A stretch of 50,041 nucleotides of DNA. Origin: Firmicutes bacterium HGW-Firmicutes-3. Lineage in GTDB: Bacteria; Bacillota; Clostridia; Lachnospirales; Vallitaleaceae. The notes beneath the pieces are model-generated. The model was not told where the DNA came from and ran no database searches. It saw only the letters and a program-made list of their open reading frames with translations. Of this stretch, positions 19,808 through 29,488 are shown piece after piece. Each line of letters begins with the position of its first letter. Position 1 is the stretch's first letter. The stretch spans positions 1 to 50,041 of the forward strand of contig PGZS01000002.1 in NCBI GenBank assembly GCA_002841435.1, in the 5' to 3' direction. The position numbers were made by a program, and so were the translations under genes.

Positions 19808-20896
19808 GTGTTTAGTTTGAACGAAATTATTCAGGCGGAGTTTTTTTATGTTTGGGATAACTGGGGGTTTGTATCACATGATGGGGTTTTGCATATTTAT
19901 GCTCAATATTGTGAAAAGTCTTTATGCGTTCTCCCAGAGGATCGGTATTGGAATGTTCATATTGAACACTTCATTTCCCTAGATCATGGAAAAACTTTCA
20001 AGCAGCGCGGACCAGTTATTCAAAAAAGTCTTGATAGAGAAGCATTTGATTCTTATAACATCTGGTCTGGATGTGCAATTCCCTTAGAGGACGAGAAGGT
20101 TTTAGCGCTTTATACAGGATTGAAATTGCCGAAAGAATCGTTAGAGAGTGATAGAAAATATGCTTTGCAGAGTATTGGTGGAGCAATATCAGAAGATGGA
20201 GGATATACGTTTAGTAAATTAGACAGACCTTTAATATCTCCTATTAGAGATTATGAGCTACTCCAAGAAAAGGGTTATTATTTGGGACCGATAGAAACAC
20301 TAGGAGCAATTGATGATCCTGATGGAACTTTTATGTGCTTGAGAGATCCAGAAGTATTTATTGAAGATCATACGTTGCATATTATTTTTGGAGCTAAGGC
20401 TGTTCAACATATTGATGGGAAGAACATAATAAGAAATGCCATAGGCCATGCAATTATCAAGGATCTAGACAATATTGAGAGCCTTGAGATACAAAGACCT
20501 CTATTTATAGCGAAAGAAAATGATTATAATCAACTGGAATTACCTAATTTAATAAAATGGAAAGAATATTTTTATTTGATTATTTCAACAACAAAATTAG
20601 ATTATATAGGACAACCAGATGTAGAGGTGGAAAAAACAGTCAGAGTGTATCGGTCAACACAATTAATAGATGGTGACTGGGAACCTTTTGGCAAAGACGG
20701 AGAGCATATCATACTAAAAAATAAAATCCATAAGTTATATGGACCCAAATTGATCCATATGAGTGCTAAAAATGGCGTATACTTTTTTAGACCATTTGTA
20801 ATAGGAGAAACATATGCACCACCTACAATAGGTATTGATTTTTTTGGTTCCAAGGCAAAAGTTTTGTATAATATAGTTTCCAATGAATACGTATGA
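19808..20896 (+). CDS. GH68-like (levansucrase/fructosidase clan) glycoside hydrolase, no signal peptide
   Basis: FYVWDNWGFVSHDGVLHIY; YNIWSGCAIPLEDEKVLALYTGL; FMCLRDPEVFIEDHTLHIIFGA; QLELPNLIKW, matching the order of GH68/GH32 nucleophile, RDP and acid motifs. Confidence 0.7.
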   Translation: MFSLNEIIQAEFFYVWDNWGFVSHDGVLHIYAQYCEKSLCVLPEDRYWNVHIEHFISLDHGKTFKQRGPVIQKSLDREAFDSYNIWSGCAIPLEDEKVLALYTGLKLPKESLESDRKYALQSIGGAISEDGGYTFSKLDRPLISPIRDYELLQEKGYYLGPIETLGAIDDPDGTFMCLRDPEVFIEDHTLHIIFGAKAVQHIDGKNIIRNAIGHAIIKDLDNIESLEIQRPLFIAKENDYNQLELPNLIKWKEYFYLIISTTKLDYIGQPDVEVEKTVRVYRSTQLIDGDWEPFGKDGEHIILKNKIHKLYGPKLIHMSAKNGVYFFRPFVIGETYAPPTIGIDFFGSKAKVLYNIVSNEYV

Positions 20897-21166
20897 TATT
20901 GGCTTTACTATATCATACAAAAAAATATGAATAGAAAGATACGAGTTGCAGCTTTATCTTTTTTTACAGTTGCTTCAAATCTATAAAATTATATTGTTAT
21001 CGGTAATAGAAAAATCAGTTTGCTAATTTCAGCTTTCATTTACTTCAAAATACTAGTAATAATAGCTAATCCATCGACCTGATAGCGTGTGTGTTTTCTT
21101 ATTTTGAAGTTATTTTAAGGTGGCCAATGAGTATAAATTAGTGGGATTCTAATCAATTGATGTCAT

Positions 21167-21229
21167 AAAAAAAGAGAGTCAAGTAAAATAGCACTTAAGA
21201 AGTGCTTGATTACTTTGACTCTCTTTTAT
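21167..21229 (+). terminator. Bidirectional terminator between convergent operons
   Basis: AAAAGAGAGTCAAGTAA...GCACTTaagAAGTGC...TTACTTTGACTCTCTTTT long stem. Confidence 0.85.
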
Positions 21230-21243
21230 AATATTTTGAAATG

Positions 21244-22074
21244 TTATTTAATCGCACCGGATGTCACGCCGCGGATAATGTGTTTTTGGGCAAAAATATA
21301 AAAAATTACAACGGGTATAAGGGTGAGGGTAAGAGCGGCCATAGCTAAATGCCAATCTTTAGAGTAAGCACCAAAAAAATACTGGGTTGAAAGTGGAACC
21401 GTTCGAACGGATTTTTCTTGAAGTACCAAGGATGGAAGCAGGTAATCATTCCAAATCCAAATCCCATTAAGAATCATAACTGTCACAGAGATTGGTTTGA
21501 GCAAAGGTAGAACAATATGCCAAAATACTTGATGGGGTTTGCAACCATCAATATAGGCAGCCTCTTCAAGAGCCACGGGAATTCCCTTCATAAAGCCATG
21601 AAATAGAAAAATAGACATACTAGAGCCAAAGCCTAGATACATGATTATAATTCCCAAACGGCTATTGATGAGATTGAGCTTGTTGACGCCAAATAGATCG
21701 ACTAGAGGTAGCATGACCGTTTGAAATGGAATCAGCATTGAAATGACAAAAAGCATGAATATAATTGCACTTAGTCTGTGTTTTGTCCGGAGTAAAACCC
21801 ACGCGGACATGGATGAAAAAAGCACTAACAATAGCAAGCTAGTGACTGTGATCACGGTTGAATTCATAAAGGCTTGAGCAAAATCCATTTTCTCCATAGC
21901 ATGTGGATAGTTCTCTAAGATAAAAGGGTTGGGAAGTCCAAGGGTATCGACGAGAATATTTCGCTTTGTTTTAAAACTGTTGAAGATAATAAAGTAAAAA
22001 GGCGAAATATAAACGAGACCAATAAGCAGACCGATAATTTCTATGAAACTTAAGTGAAGTTTCTTGTTTTTCAT
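21244..22074 (-). CDS. Carbohydrate ABC transporter permease (MalG type)
   Basis: EEAAYIDGCKPHQVFWHIVLPLLKP; six TM. Confidence 0.93.
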   Translation of the reverse strand: MKNKKLHLSFIEIIGLLIGLVYISPFYFIIFNSFKTKRNILVDTLGLPNPFILENYPHAMEKMDFAQAFMNSTVITVTSLLLLVLFSSMSAWVLLRTKHRLSAIIFMLFVISMLIPFQTVMLPLVDLFGVNKLNLINSRLGIIIMYLGFGSSMSIFLFHGFMKGIPVALEEAAYIDGCKPHQVFWHIVLPLLKPISVTVMILNGIWIWNDYLLPSLVLQEKSVRTVPLSTQYFFGAYSKDWHLAMAALTLTLIPVVIFYIFAQKHIIRGVTSGAIK

Positions 22075-22949
22075 TACATTTCCACCTCCCTTTTCTTAGA
22101 GGAATATACTTGTAAAATTGAAATCACAGCTATAAATACAAAAAACAAGACGGCTTGTGCTTGACCTTCACCGAAGTTAAGTTCCTTAAAGGCCTTACTA
22201 AGAATTTCCATGGCCAACAACTCGGTTTGCCTTGCTGGTTCACCTGCTGTTAGTGAAGCATTGACATCATACATTTTAAAAGAACCTGAGAGTGTTAGGA
22301 ATAAGCTGACAGTAAATGCAGGTGCAACTAAGGGAAAAACGATATGTCGAATGCGTTGTAGGGCATTTGCACCATCAATTTTTGAAGCTTCAAGAAACTC
22401 CTCTGGAATACTTTGAATAGCTGCAACATAGATAACCATAATATACCCAGCCATCTGCCAAGTGGAGACGATAGCCATAGCTAATAGGGCAGTGGTTGGT
22501 TTTGAGAGCATATTTTCACCTGAGAGCATAAGATCCGGCAAAATTTTGATAAAAATAAACTTCCAAATGTAGCCTAGGATAAGGCCACCGATTAAATTAG
22601 GCATAAAAAAAATGGTTCTCAGTAAGTTGGCTGTTCTTAGCCGTTGGGTAACGAGAAGTGCTAAAGAAAATCCAACGATATTAATTAACAGGATGCTATA
22701 ACCACTATAAGTAAGCGTTAAAAGGAACGACTTCATCACTTGCTGGTCATTAAAAACGTTTAAATAATTGGCAAACCCAATAAATTGAATGGGTTTGCCA
22801 GGAATTGCATTCCAATCTGAGAAGGAATAATAAATACCCGTTAAGAAGGGAATGATAACGACAAGAAAAAAAGTGATGAGCGTCGGCGTTAAGAAAGTCC
22901 AAAAAATAATCCATTTTCTAAATTTTGTGTTCATAGGATTAACCGCCAA
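22074..22949 (-). CDS. Carbohydrate ABC transporter permease (MalF type)
   Basis: EASKIDGANALQRIRHIVFPLVAP; six TM. Confidence 0.93.
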   Translation of the reverse strand: MAVNPMNTKFRKWIIFWTFLTPTLITFFLVVIIPFLTGIYYSFSDWNAIPGKPIQFIGFANYLNVFNDQQVMKSFLLTLTYSGYSILLINIVGFSLALLVTQRLRTANLLRTIFFMPNLIGGLILGYIWKFIFIKILPDLMLSGENMLSKPTTALLAMAIVSTWQMAGYIMVIYVAAIQSIPEEFLEASKIDGANALQRIRHIVFPLVAPAFTVSLFLTLSGSFKMYDVNASLTAGEPARQTELLAMEILSKAFKELNFGEGQAQAVLFFVFIAVISILQVYSSKKREVEM

Positions 22950-22970
22950 TCTATTTTATTTATATAATAT

Positions 22971-22989
22971 GGCTAAGGTGTTAAAACTA
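22971..22989 (+). repeat. 19-nt dispersed repeat, copy 1
   Basis: GGCTAAGGTGTTAAAACTA; consensus GGYTAARGYGWYAWAACTA. Confidence 0.5.
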
Positions 22990-23113
22990 TATAGTTGAAA
23001 TTTCGCATACAATATATAGTTATGAACGTATCAACGTAACCTATATATTATATGTGATTTAATGAAACTTAGTTTTTACCCTTCAACCATAATATTGAAA
23101 GTTACAAAATGAC

Positions 23114-24433
23114 TTATTTTGCCTTAACTAATTCTTGATATTTTGTATCAAGAAATTTCAAGTAGTCGTCTTTAGAGAATTCACCAAGGTAATACTTTTG
23201 AAGACCTTCTTTTGATGTAGGATCTAGGTAACCATTAGGTGTATACATCCAAACCCAAGGACTAGTTTTACCTGCTTGGCTATATGCTTGGATAGATTGT
23301 GACAGTGGATCGTTAGCTTTTAAAGTGATATTCGAAAAAGCAGGAATGAACTTACAATCATTAACGATGAATTGTGCACCGCGTTCACTCGAAGCCATAT
23401 AATCAAGGAAAAGTTTAGCAGCCTCTTTGTTACCAGCTGCTGAATTGGTATTAACTGCCCAAAACTGTGGAACGCCAACCATAATGGTATCATTTTTCCA
23501 AGAAGGATCATCACTGAGTGGCACAGGTAAGAAGGCGATATTCATATTTTCTTCAATATCATTTATTTGGTTAATTGTCCAATTCCCTTGATGGAGAAGT
23601 GCTGTTTTACCAAGGGCAAAGCTTGAATATTGATCATCATAAGAAACCGTCATCAGGTTATCGAAGCTGTATTCGAAATATAAATCTAAGAGGTTAAGAT
23701 AACCTTCAAAGCGATCATTACCATGGATTGTAGCGGTCCCTTGATTAAGTGCTTCGATAAAATCAAAAGGATTTTCTTGCCTAGCAAAAGGGACGTTGAA
23801 AGCATGAATGGCAGCTGTCCACCAAGCGCTATCACCTACAGAAAAGGATAAAACTTTGTCAATGCCTAGTTCTGATTTTTTACTTTCAAGGGTTGCAAAA
23901 GCTTCTTTCAAAGCCGTTAAAGTTGTGATACTTGTAGGATCAATACCAGCTGTTTCAAACATATCGATATTATAAATGAGACCATAACCTTCAACATTAT
24001 AAGGCTGTCCATAAACTTCGCCATCTCGTGTCACCATATCAAGGGTACCATCAAATGCATTGTTAACCCAAGGTTGGTCTGTTAAAGGTTCAAGATAATC
24101 TTCCCATAGAGCCAGTTCACTTGGACCACCGATATTAAAAATGTCCGGTTCATTCCCAGAATTCATTCTTTTATTTAATGAACCACCGTAGTCTTGACCA
24201 CCACCAACCGTGTCAATAACTACATTGATGTAGGGGTAGGCTACTTCAAAATCAGCGATTAAGCTGTCAAGTTGGTCGACGATTTCCACTTTAAATTGAA
24301 AGATATTGAGTGTAACAGGCTCATTTTCTAATGTACTTTCTGAAACTTTTTGATTACAAGCAGCTAAGGATATAATAAGTGATAAAACAAGTGTTATTGA
24401 TAATAACTTTTTCATAGTTTTAATTCCCTCCAT
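23114..24433 (-). CDS. Carbohydrate ABC transporter substrate-binding lipoprotein
   Basis: Lipobox SLAAC; family 1 extracellular SBP features. Start likely at MKKLLSITLVLS (residue 7). Confidence 0.9.
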   Translation of the reverse strand: MEGIKTMKKLLSITLVLSLIISLAACNQKVSESTLENEPVTLNIFQFKVEIVDQLDSLIADFEVAYPYINVVIDTVGGGQDYGGSLNKRMNSGNEPDIFNIGGPSELALWEDYLEPLTDQPWVNNAFDGTLDMVTRDGEVYGQPYNVEGYGLIYNIDMFETAGIDPTSITTLTALKEAFATLESKKSELGIDKVLSFSVGDSAWWTAAIHAFNVPFARQENPFDFIEALNQGTATIHGNDRFEGYLNLLDLYFEYSFDNLMTVSYDDQYSSFALGKTALLHQGNWTINQINDIEENMNIAFLPVPLSDDPSWKNDTIMVGVPQFWAVNTNSAAGNKEAAKLFLDYMASSERGAQFIVNDCKFIPAFSNITLKANDPLSQSIQAYSQAGKTSPWVWMYTPNGYLDPTSKEGLQKYYLGEFSKDDYLKFLDTKYQELVKAK

Positions 24434-24460
24434 ATTATATGAACTGTTTAGTTACAATAG

Positions 24461-24474
24461 GTTATGCGCATAAC
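24461..24474. promoter_or_regulatory. LacI-type operator 1
   Basis: Perfect 14-bp palindrome GTTATGCGCATAAC. Confidence 0.8.
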
Positions 24475-24520
24475 GTCTATATTAAAATATGATAACATAA
24501 AAAATACGCACAATCAATTA

Positions 24521-24534
24521 GTTATGCGCATAAC
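24521..24534. promoter_or_regulatory. LacI-type operator 2
   Basis: Identical palindrome GTTATGCGCATAAC exactly 60 bp from operator 1. Confidence 0.8.
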
Positions 24535-24595
24535 GTATAAAATGCATAGATTTATATTAAAGAAGTTGTTGAATATAGACAAAGAAATACTGAGT

Positions 24596-25612
24596 TTATC
24601 TTGTAGGAAGAGTTGAGTCTCTAACAATTAGTTCGACAGGGAGTTTATAATCATGTGTACTAAGCTTTTCCCCATGAATCATACGAATCAAGCGCTCAAT
24701 GGCACAAAAACATTTGTGTTGAGTATTTTGACTAACAGTTGTTAGTTTGGGACGCACTAGCTCAGAGAGGACATTATTGTCATAACCAACAATAGCAATG
24801 TTTTCGGGAATTTTAAAGCCTGTGTCTTGAAGAATGAGCATACTTTCGACAGCATAAAAATCAGATGCAAAAAAAAGGGCACTACAACGGCGAAACTCGG
24901 GAATTAATCCTATGATTTGTTCTTCGCGTTCATCGATTTGTTTTTTTAGGAGTAGGTGATGATTTTCTGATAAATCAATCCCTTGTTCCTGATAGGCAAA
25001 AACAAAGCCATTCCATCGCTCATAATCAACGCCGAGTTTGTTGTCTGATAAAAAACGCACTTGATGGTGACCAAGTTTAAACAGATGTTGACCCACAGCA
25101 TAACCGCCGCCAAAGTCATCAGAGCCGACATTTGGAAAAGCAGGATCGTTAAGATAGGCGTCTAATGTGACGAAAGGGATTTGTATGTTACGGAGAACTT
25201 GATTAGCTGTAAGTGGGCCAACGCCAATCAAGATAATGCCAGATAGATTCCAGGTCATAGCAAGGGTAGTAATCTCTGTTAAATCTTTTTCAATGACATG
25301 AAAAATCATATAGTAGCCATAATTGCGTATCATCGACTCAGCGGATTGGATGACTTCGCTTAAAAAAGGGTCAAGTCCTGCATGTCTATTAGCACGTTGG
25401 GCATTTCCATAGACAACAATTGCAATGATTTTTGAATCTTTTTTTGCGAGTAGATGGGCTGCAAGGTTAGGTACATAATTGGTCTCACGCAAGAAATCCT
25501 GAACAATTCGAATGGTTTTCTTAGATACTTTGTCATGGTGACCGTGAATGACATTTGATACAGTTGTCGTGCTTACACCAGCCATTTCGGCAATGTCTTT
25601 GATTCGAATCAT
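24596..25612 (-). CDS. LacI-family transcriptional regulator
   Basis: MIRIKDIAEMAGVSTTTVSNVIHGHHDKVSKKTIRIVQDFLRETNYVPN HTH followed by periplasmic-binding-like domain. Confidence 0.95.
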   Translation of the reverse strand: MIRIKDIAEMAGVSTTTVSNVIHGHHDKVSKKTIRIVQDFLRETNYVPNLAAHLLAKKDSKIIAIVVYGNAQRANRHAGLDPFLSEVIQSAESMIRNYGYYMIFHVIEKDLTEITTLAMTWNLSGIILIGVGPLTANQVLRNIQIPFVTLDAYLNDPAFPNVGSDDFGGGYAVGQHLFKLGHHQVRFLSDNKLGVDYERWNGFVFAYQEQGIDLSENHHLLLKKQIDEREEQIIGLIPEFRRCSALFFASDFYAVESMLILQDTGFKIPENIAIVGYDNNVLSELVRPKLTTVSQNTQHKCFCAIERLIRMIHGEKLSTHDYKLPVELIVRDSTLPTR

Positions 25613-25666
25613 TCTTATACCTCCATTCTACTATCAAGGAAGACTATGATAAACTAGTAATCTAAT

Positions 25667-25705
25667 GGTTAAGGCGTCAAAACTATATAGCTTTGACCCT
25701 TTAGC
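25667..25705 (+). repeat. Dispersed repeat copy 2, imperfect palindrome
   Basis: GGTTAAGGCGTCAAAACTATATAGCTTTGACCCTTTAGC. Confidence 0.5.
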
Positions 25706-26020
25706 ATCTAATGAAATATCAACTTTTTTGGAGACTTCCGTGAGAAAATATTTCGATTATATCAAATCGCTTGGGCAATGCATAGAGCTAGACTATTACT
25801 TGAGTATTTTAGCATTTACAACACTAGCTTTCAATCATTTTCCCAAAATCATTATCTTTTGGCAGCATTTTATTTTTTGAGAAGTTGAACTATTAACGCT
25901 AGGTATATCAACAGAGCAAAAACAATTATTAATGCAAGTAATGGATTATAGAGGATAAGGGTGCATGATATATTGGGAGTTATCTAAACACGTATTATTG
26001 TACCACCATCATGCTTATTA

Positions 26021-26049
26021 TTGTGCTCTAGAGGAATATTTGTTATAAT
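26021..26049 (+). promoter_or_regulatory. Putative promoter of murL-murD2
   Basis: TTGTGC-17 nt-TATAAT (26044-26049). Confidence 0.5.
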
Positions 26050-26104
26050 TTCAATGACACCGAAGAGGTCCTATAGGGCCTTGGTGGATATCGGAGGGAT
26101 TATT

Positions 26105-27478
26105 ATGAGCTTGGAGCAATACCATAGATTATCAGCAGAATATGATAAGTTTGTATATGAAAGTTATCAGGTTGAAACAATAGATCAAAAGTTGATGCTG
26201 AATTATCAGTACAGGCTAGAAGGTGACAACCAAACGCCTATAACTTTTTTTCATCGCGTCAGTTACGAACTGATCCACGCGTTAGACGCGCAACTGAATC
26301 TTGAGCAGTTAAATAAATTAGACGCCCTCATATTCTCCATAGGTTTGATTGAGGGGATTAATTACTATAAGAGCGTATGTCCCAAATCCTATGTGATTGC
26401 ATGTGGCACCATAGATGTTGAGCAGAATAAATGGTGGCAAAAATTATTTTATCACGGACTTGGAGAACTAATTTACCTAAATGGGATGTCAGAAGAGGTG
26501 ACTGAATCTAATTTAGTCCATTTTATTTGTGACCATAAGTGGCCAAATATTTTTGAAGAGATTGATTTGGATTTGTCTGGGAACTTGATTCCTGTAGGAG
26601 GTGGTAAGGATTCCGTGGTGACCTTGGAGCTTCTAAAAGGTATGAAAGAGGATAATCTGTGTTTTGTGATGAGTCCACCTCAAGCAGCGATTGATTGTAT
26701 TCATATTGCCGGGTATAAGAATTATCTCTTGGCCAAACGTTATATAGATAAGAAAATACTAAAGATGAACGATCAAGGGTTTCTTAACGGTCATGTGCCT
26801 TTTTCGGCCATATTAGGCTTTATTGCGGTAATGGGGGCAGCCTTAGTCGGTAAACGCTACATTCCCCTATCTAATGAGCGCAGTGCCAATGAATCAACGG
26901 TTATTGGTGCCAGCTTTAACCACCAATATTCTAAGAGCTATGAATTTGAAAAGGATTTTAATAATTATGTGAACCGTTATTTGATTCGGGACATTAATTA
27001 TTTTAGTTTACTTAGACCATTGTATGAAATAGATATAGCAGAAAGATTTGCTAAGCACGAGGCATATCATGAAGTTTTTAGAAGTTGCAATCGAGGTAAG
27101 AAGGATAACAGTTGGTGTGGTCACTGCTCCAAATGTCTTTTTGTTTTCATTATTTTAGCGCCTTATATGTCAGAAGAAGCCTTGATACGTATCTTCGGCT
27201 ATAATCTGTTGGATAACATGGATTTAGAACCCATATTTCTTGAACTGATCGGAGTGAAAGAGGTTAAACCTTTTGAATGTGTGGGTACCATAGATGAGAT
27301 TCGTTGGTCCATGAAGCGAATAATAGAAGAACAGGAAGAAAAGAACAAACCTAAGCCAAGTCTGACCAAGACTTTTGAACAAATTATACCACTTAATACG
27401 ATTAATCCGCTTGGCCGGTTTGATGAAGAAAATGATATACCGGATATATATTTGGGATTGCTAGAGGAAAAGCTATGA
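26105..27478 (+). CDS. murL: MurL: UDP-MurNAc-L-Ala-L-Glu epimerase
   Basis: GGGKDSVVTLELLKG P-loop-like motif; RPLYEIDIAERFAKHEAYHEVFRSCNRG...WCGHCSKCLFVFIILAPYM...KPFECVGTIDEIR signature; coupled to a MurD-like ligase. ATG 26105 preferred over 26021. Confidence 0.85.
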   Translation: MSLEQYHRLSAEYDKFVYESYQVETIDQKLMLNYQYRLEGDNQTPITFFHRVSYELIHALDAQLNLEQLNKLDALIFSIGLIEGINYYKSVCPKSYVIACGTIDVEQNKWWQKLFYHGLGELIYLNGMSEEVTESNLVHFICDHKWPNIFEEIDLDLSGNLIPVGGGKDSVVTLELLKGMKEDNLCFVMSPPQAAIDCIHIAGYKNYLLAKRYIDKKILKMNDQGFLNGHVPFSAILGFIAVMGAALVGKRYIPLSNERSANESTVIGASFNHQYSKSYEFEKDFNNYVNRYLIRDINYFSLLRPLYEIDIAERFAKHEAYHEVFRSCNRGKKDNSWCGHCSKCLFVFIILAPYMSEEALIRIFGYNLLDNMDLEPIFLELIGVKEVKPFECVGTIDEIRWSMKRIIEEQEEKNKPKPSLTKTFEQIIPLNTINPLGRFDEENDIPDIYLGLLEEKL

Positions 27479-28836
27479 TTGATTATTGGAAAAGTCAATT
27501 TGATAATAAAAAGATTGTGATTTTAGGCTTTGGACAAGAAGGCATGTCAACCTATCGGTTTATAAGATCCGTAAGTGACAAGTGCCTTATTCAGGTCATG
27601 GATCAGAACATCGACAAGCCGGATGACCAACTTCTAGATATAGATATATCGACCTATTTTTATCCGAAAGAACGGTATTTAGATTTTGACAAAGATATAG
27701 ATTTGGTTTTTAAAAGTCCGGGTATACCTCTAATGCATCTAAAAGGATTTATAGAACCAAGTAAAGTAACGTCTCAAAGCAATGAATTTATTAAAGTCTA
27801 CAAAGACCATATGGTAGGCATCACAGGAACAAAAGGAAAAAGTACGGTGTCTACGCTTATTTATGAGCTCCTTAAAGCAGAGGGCTTGGACGTTTTGTTG
27901 ATTGGCAATATCGGAAAACCGCCTTTTGACTATGTTCGGGAAAAGGATTCCACCACTTTTTTTGTCTATGAACTATCTTCACATCAATTGGAAACGGTCA
28001 GTGAATCGCCAAAGTATAGTATTATCCTCAATATATTCCAAGAACATTTGGATCACTATGCCTCTTTTGATCATTATGCAGAAGCCAAAATGAACATAGG
28101 CAGGTATCAAAATGATGAAGATACGCTAATCTATAGCGCTCTGGATGAAGAAATCCTTAAAAGACTGGGTGGTTATAAAGGTAAGCTTATACCCATTACA
28201 AAAGATGGCTCAGTAAACACAGGCTTAATCGTGACCCCAAGTGGCATAGATTTGGTAGGTGATTATGATACAATGCACTTAGATCAGAATTTAAAAAGAC
28301 ATTTAATGGGTGACCATAACCTAATCAATATCGGTGTAGCTGTATATATAACCTTATTATTGGGCTATAGGGAGTCGGAAGTAAGAGATAAGGTGGTTGA
28401 GACATTCCCCGGTCTACCTCATAGATTGGCTTTTGTGGCAAATGTCAATGGGGTGAACTACTATAATGATTCCATCTCAACCATACCTCAAGCTACCATT
28501 GTAGCCATTAATGCCCTGGAAAAAGTGGACTCGGTTATAATTGGCGGTATGGACAGAGGGGTAGATTATGGGTGTTTGGTGGATTATATCAATGACCATG
28601 AACTATTGAAAGTTGTCTTGTTGCCGACGACAGGCCATCAGCTATACAGTAGGTTAAACCATGAGGAACGACTATTTTTGGCCAAAGATATGGAAGAAGC
28701 GGTTGCTACTTGTAAGAAAATTACAGCTAGGGATTGCATATGTTTATTGTCACCTGCTGCTGCTTCCTATGGTGTCTATAAGAATTTCGAATCACGAGGT
28801 AGGCATTTTGAATCATTAGTGAAGTGTTCATTGTAA
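27475..28836 (+). CDS. murD2: Mur ligase, MurD2-like (UDP-MurNAc-L-Ala--L-Glu ligase)
   Basis: GITGTKGKSTVSTLIYELL ATP motif, MurD fold order; 4-nt ATGA overlap with murL. Confidence 0.85.
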   Translation: MIDYWKSQFDNKKIVILGFGQEGMSTYRFIRSVSDKCLIQVMDQNIDKPDDQLLDIDISTYFYPKERYLDFDKDIDLVFKSPGIPLMHLKGFIEPSKVTSQSNEFIKVYKDHMVGITGTKGKSTVSTLIYELLKAEGLDVLLIGNIGKPPFDYVREKDSTTFFVYELSSHQLETVSESPKYSIILNIFQEHLDHYASFDHYAEAKMNIGRYQNDEDTLIYSALDEEILKRLGGYKGKLIPITKDGSVNTGLIVTPSGIDLVGDYDTMHLDQNLKRHLMGDHNLINIGVAVYITLLLGYRESEVRDKVVETFPGLPHRLAFVANVNGVNYYNDSISTIPQATIVAINALEKVDSVIIGGMDRGVDYGCLVDYINDHELLKVVLLPTTGHQLYSRLNHEERLFLAKDMEEAVATCKKITARDCICLLSPAAASYGVYKNFESRGRHFESLVKCSL

Positions 28837-28849
28837 ATAAAGGTTTGCA

Positions 28850-28878
28850 TTGACAAATAATACTTATAATAATAAAAT
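28850..28878 (+). promoter_or_regulatory. Putative promoter
   Basis: TTGACA-17 nt-TAAAAT upstream of 28939 ORF. Confidence 0.45.
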
Positions 28879-28938
28879 ATAATTATAGTATTTTATGAAA
28901 CTAATAATAGAGTAACAGAGAGAAAAGGGAGAAATGAT

Positions 28939-29406
28939 ATGTACAATGACGGAGGCGCAATTTTAGCATTATTTGGTGGTTTTATTTTCATATTTTTATT
29001 GATTGGTATTGCTAACTATGTATTAATGGCAATAGGTCTAATGAAAATGGCACAAAACCAAGGCATTGAAAATCCCTGGTTAGCATGGGTGCCAGTCGGT
29101 AACCTCTACATCATAGGTAAGCTTATTAGAACCATAGAGTTTGGCGCTAATAAATATGAGAAAGCAGAACTGATTCTACTAATCGGATTTGCAGCAACAG
29201 TCGTACTTGGTGCCATCCCATTAATCGGCACATTGATTAGTTTGGCATATATGGTACTTTCTTTAATGTGTATGTTCAAGCTTTATAAGATGTATGCAGC
29301 GGAAAGTGCAACACTATTCCTTATACTTTCTATTGTGTTTGCCATTATAGCACCTGGTATCATCTTATTTAAGATTAAAGATAATACACCAGTAGAAGTA
29401 GTATAA
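28939..29406 (+). CDS. Small membrane protein, unknown function
   Basis: GIENPWLAWVPVGNLYIIGKL motif; several TM helices; AAAGGGAGAA RBS. Confidence 0.75.
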   Translation: MYNDGGAILALFGGFIFIFLLIGIANYVLMAIGLMKMAQNQGIENPWLAWVPVGNLYIIGKLIRTIEFGANKYEKAELILLIGFAATVVLGAIPLIGTLISLAYMVLSLMCMFKLYKMYAAESATLFLILSIVFAIIAPGIILFKIKDNTPVEVV

Positions 29407-29452
29407 AAAAATCGCCTCATGATTATGAGACGACAAACAATGTAAGATTTAG

Positions 29453-29486
29453 GCAACTAAAGATAAATATCTTTAGTTGCTTTTTT
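29453..29486 (+). terminator. Intrinsic terminator
   Basis: GCAACTAAAGATA-aa-TATCTTTAGTTGC-TTTTTT. Confidence 0.9.
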
Positions 29487-29488
29487 GA

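Noticed and set aside
20891-20918. GTATGATAT...ATATCATAC as terminator of the GH68-like gene
   Set aside because: Hairpin is followed by an A-run, not U, so not a terminator on the plus strand; the convergent hairpin at 21167-21229 is a better candidate.
25665-25880. 71-aa ORF downstream-divergent of lacI
   Set aside because: Begins inside the dispersed repeat, no RBS, no similarity recognised.
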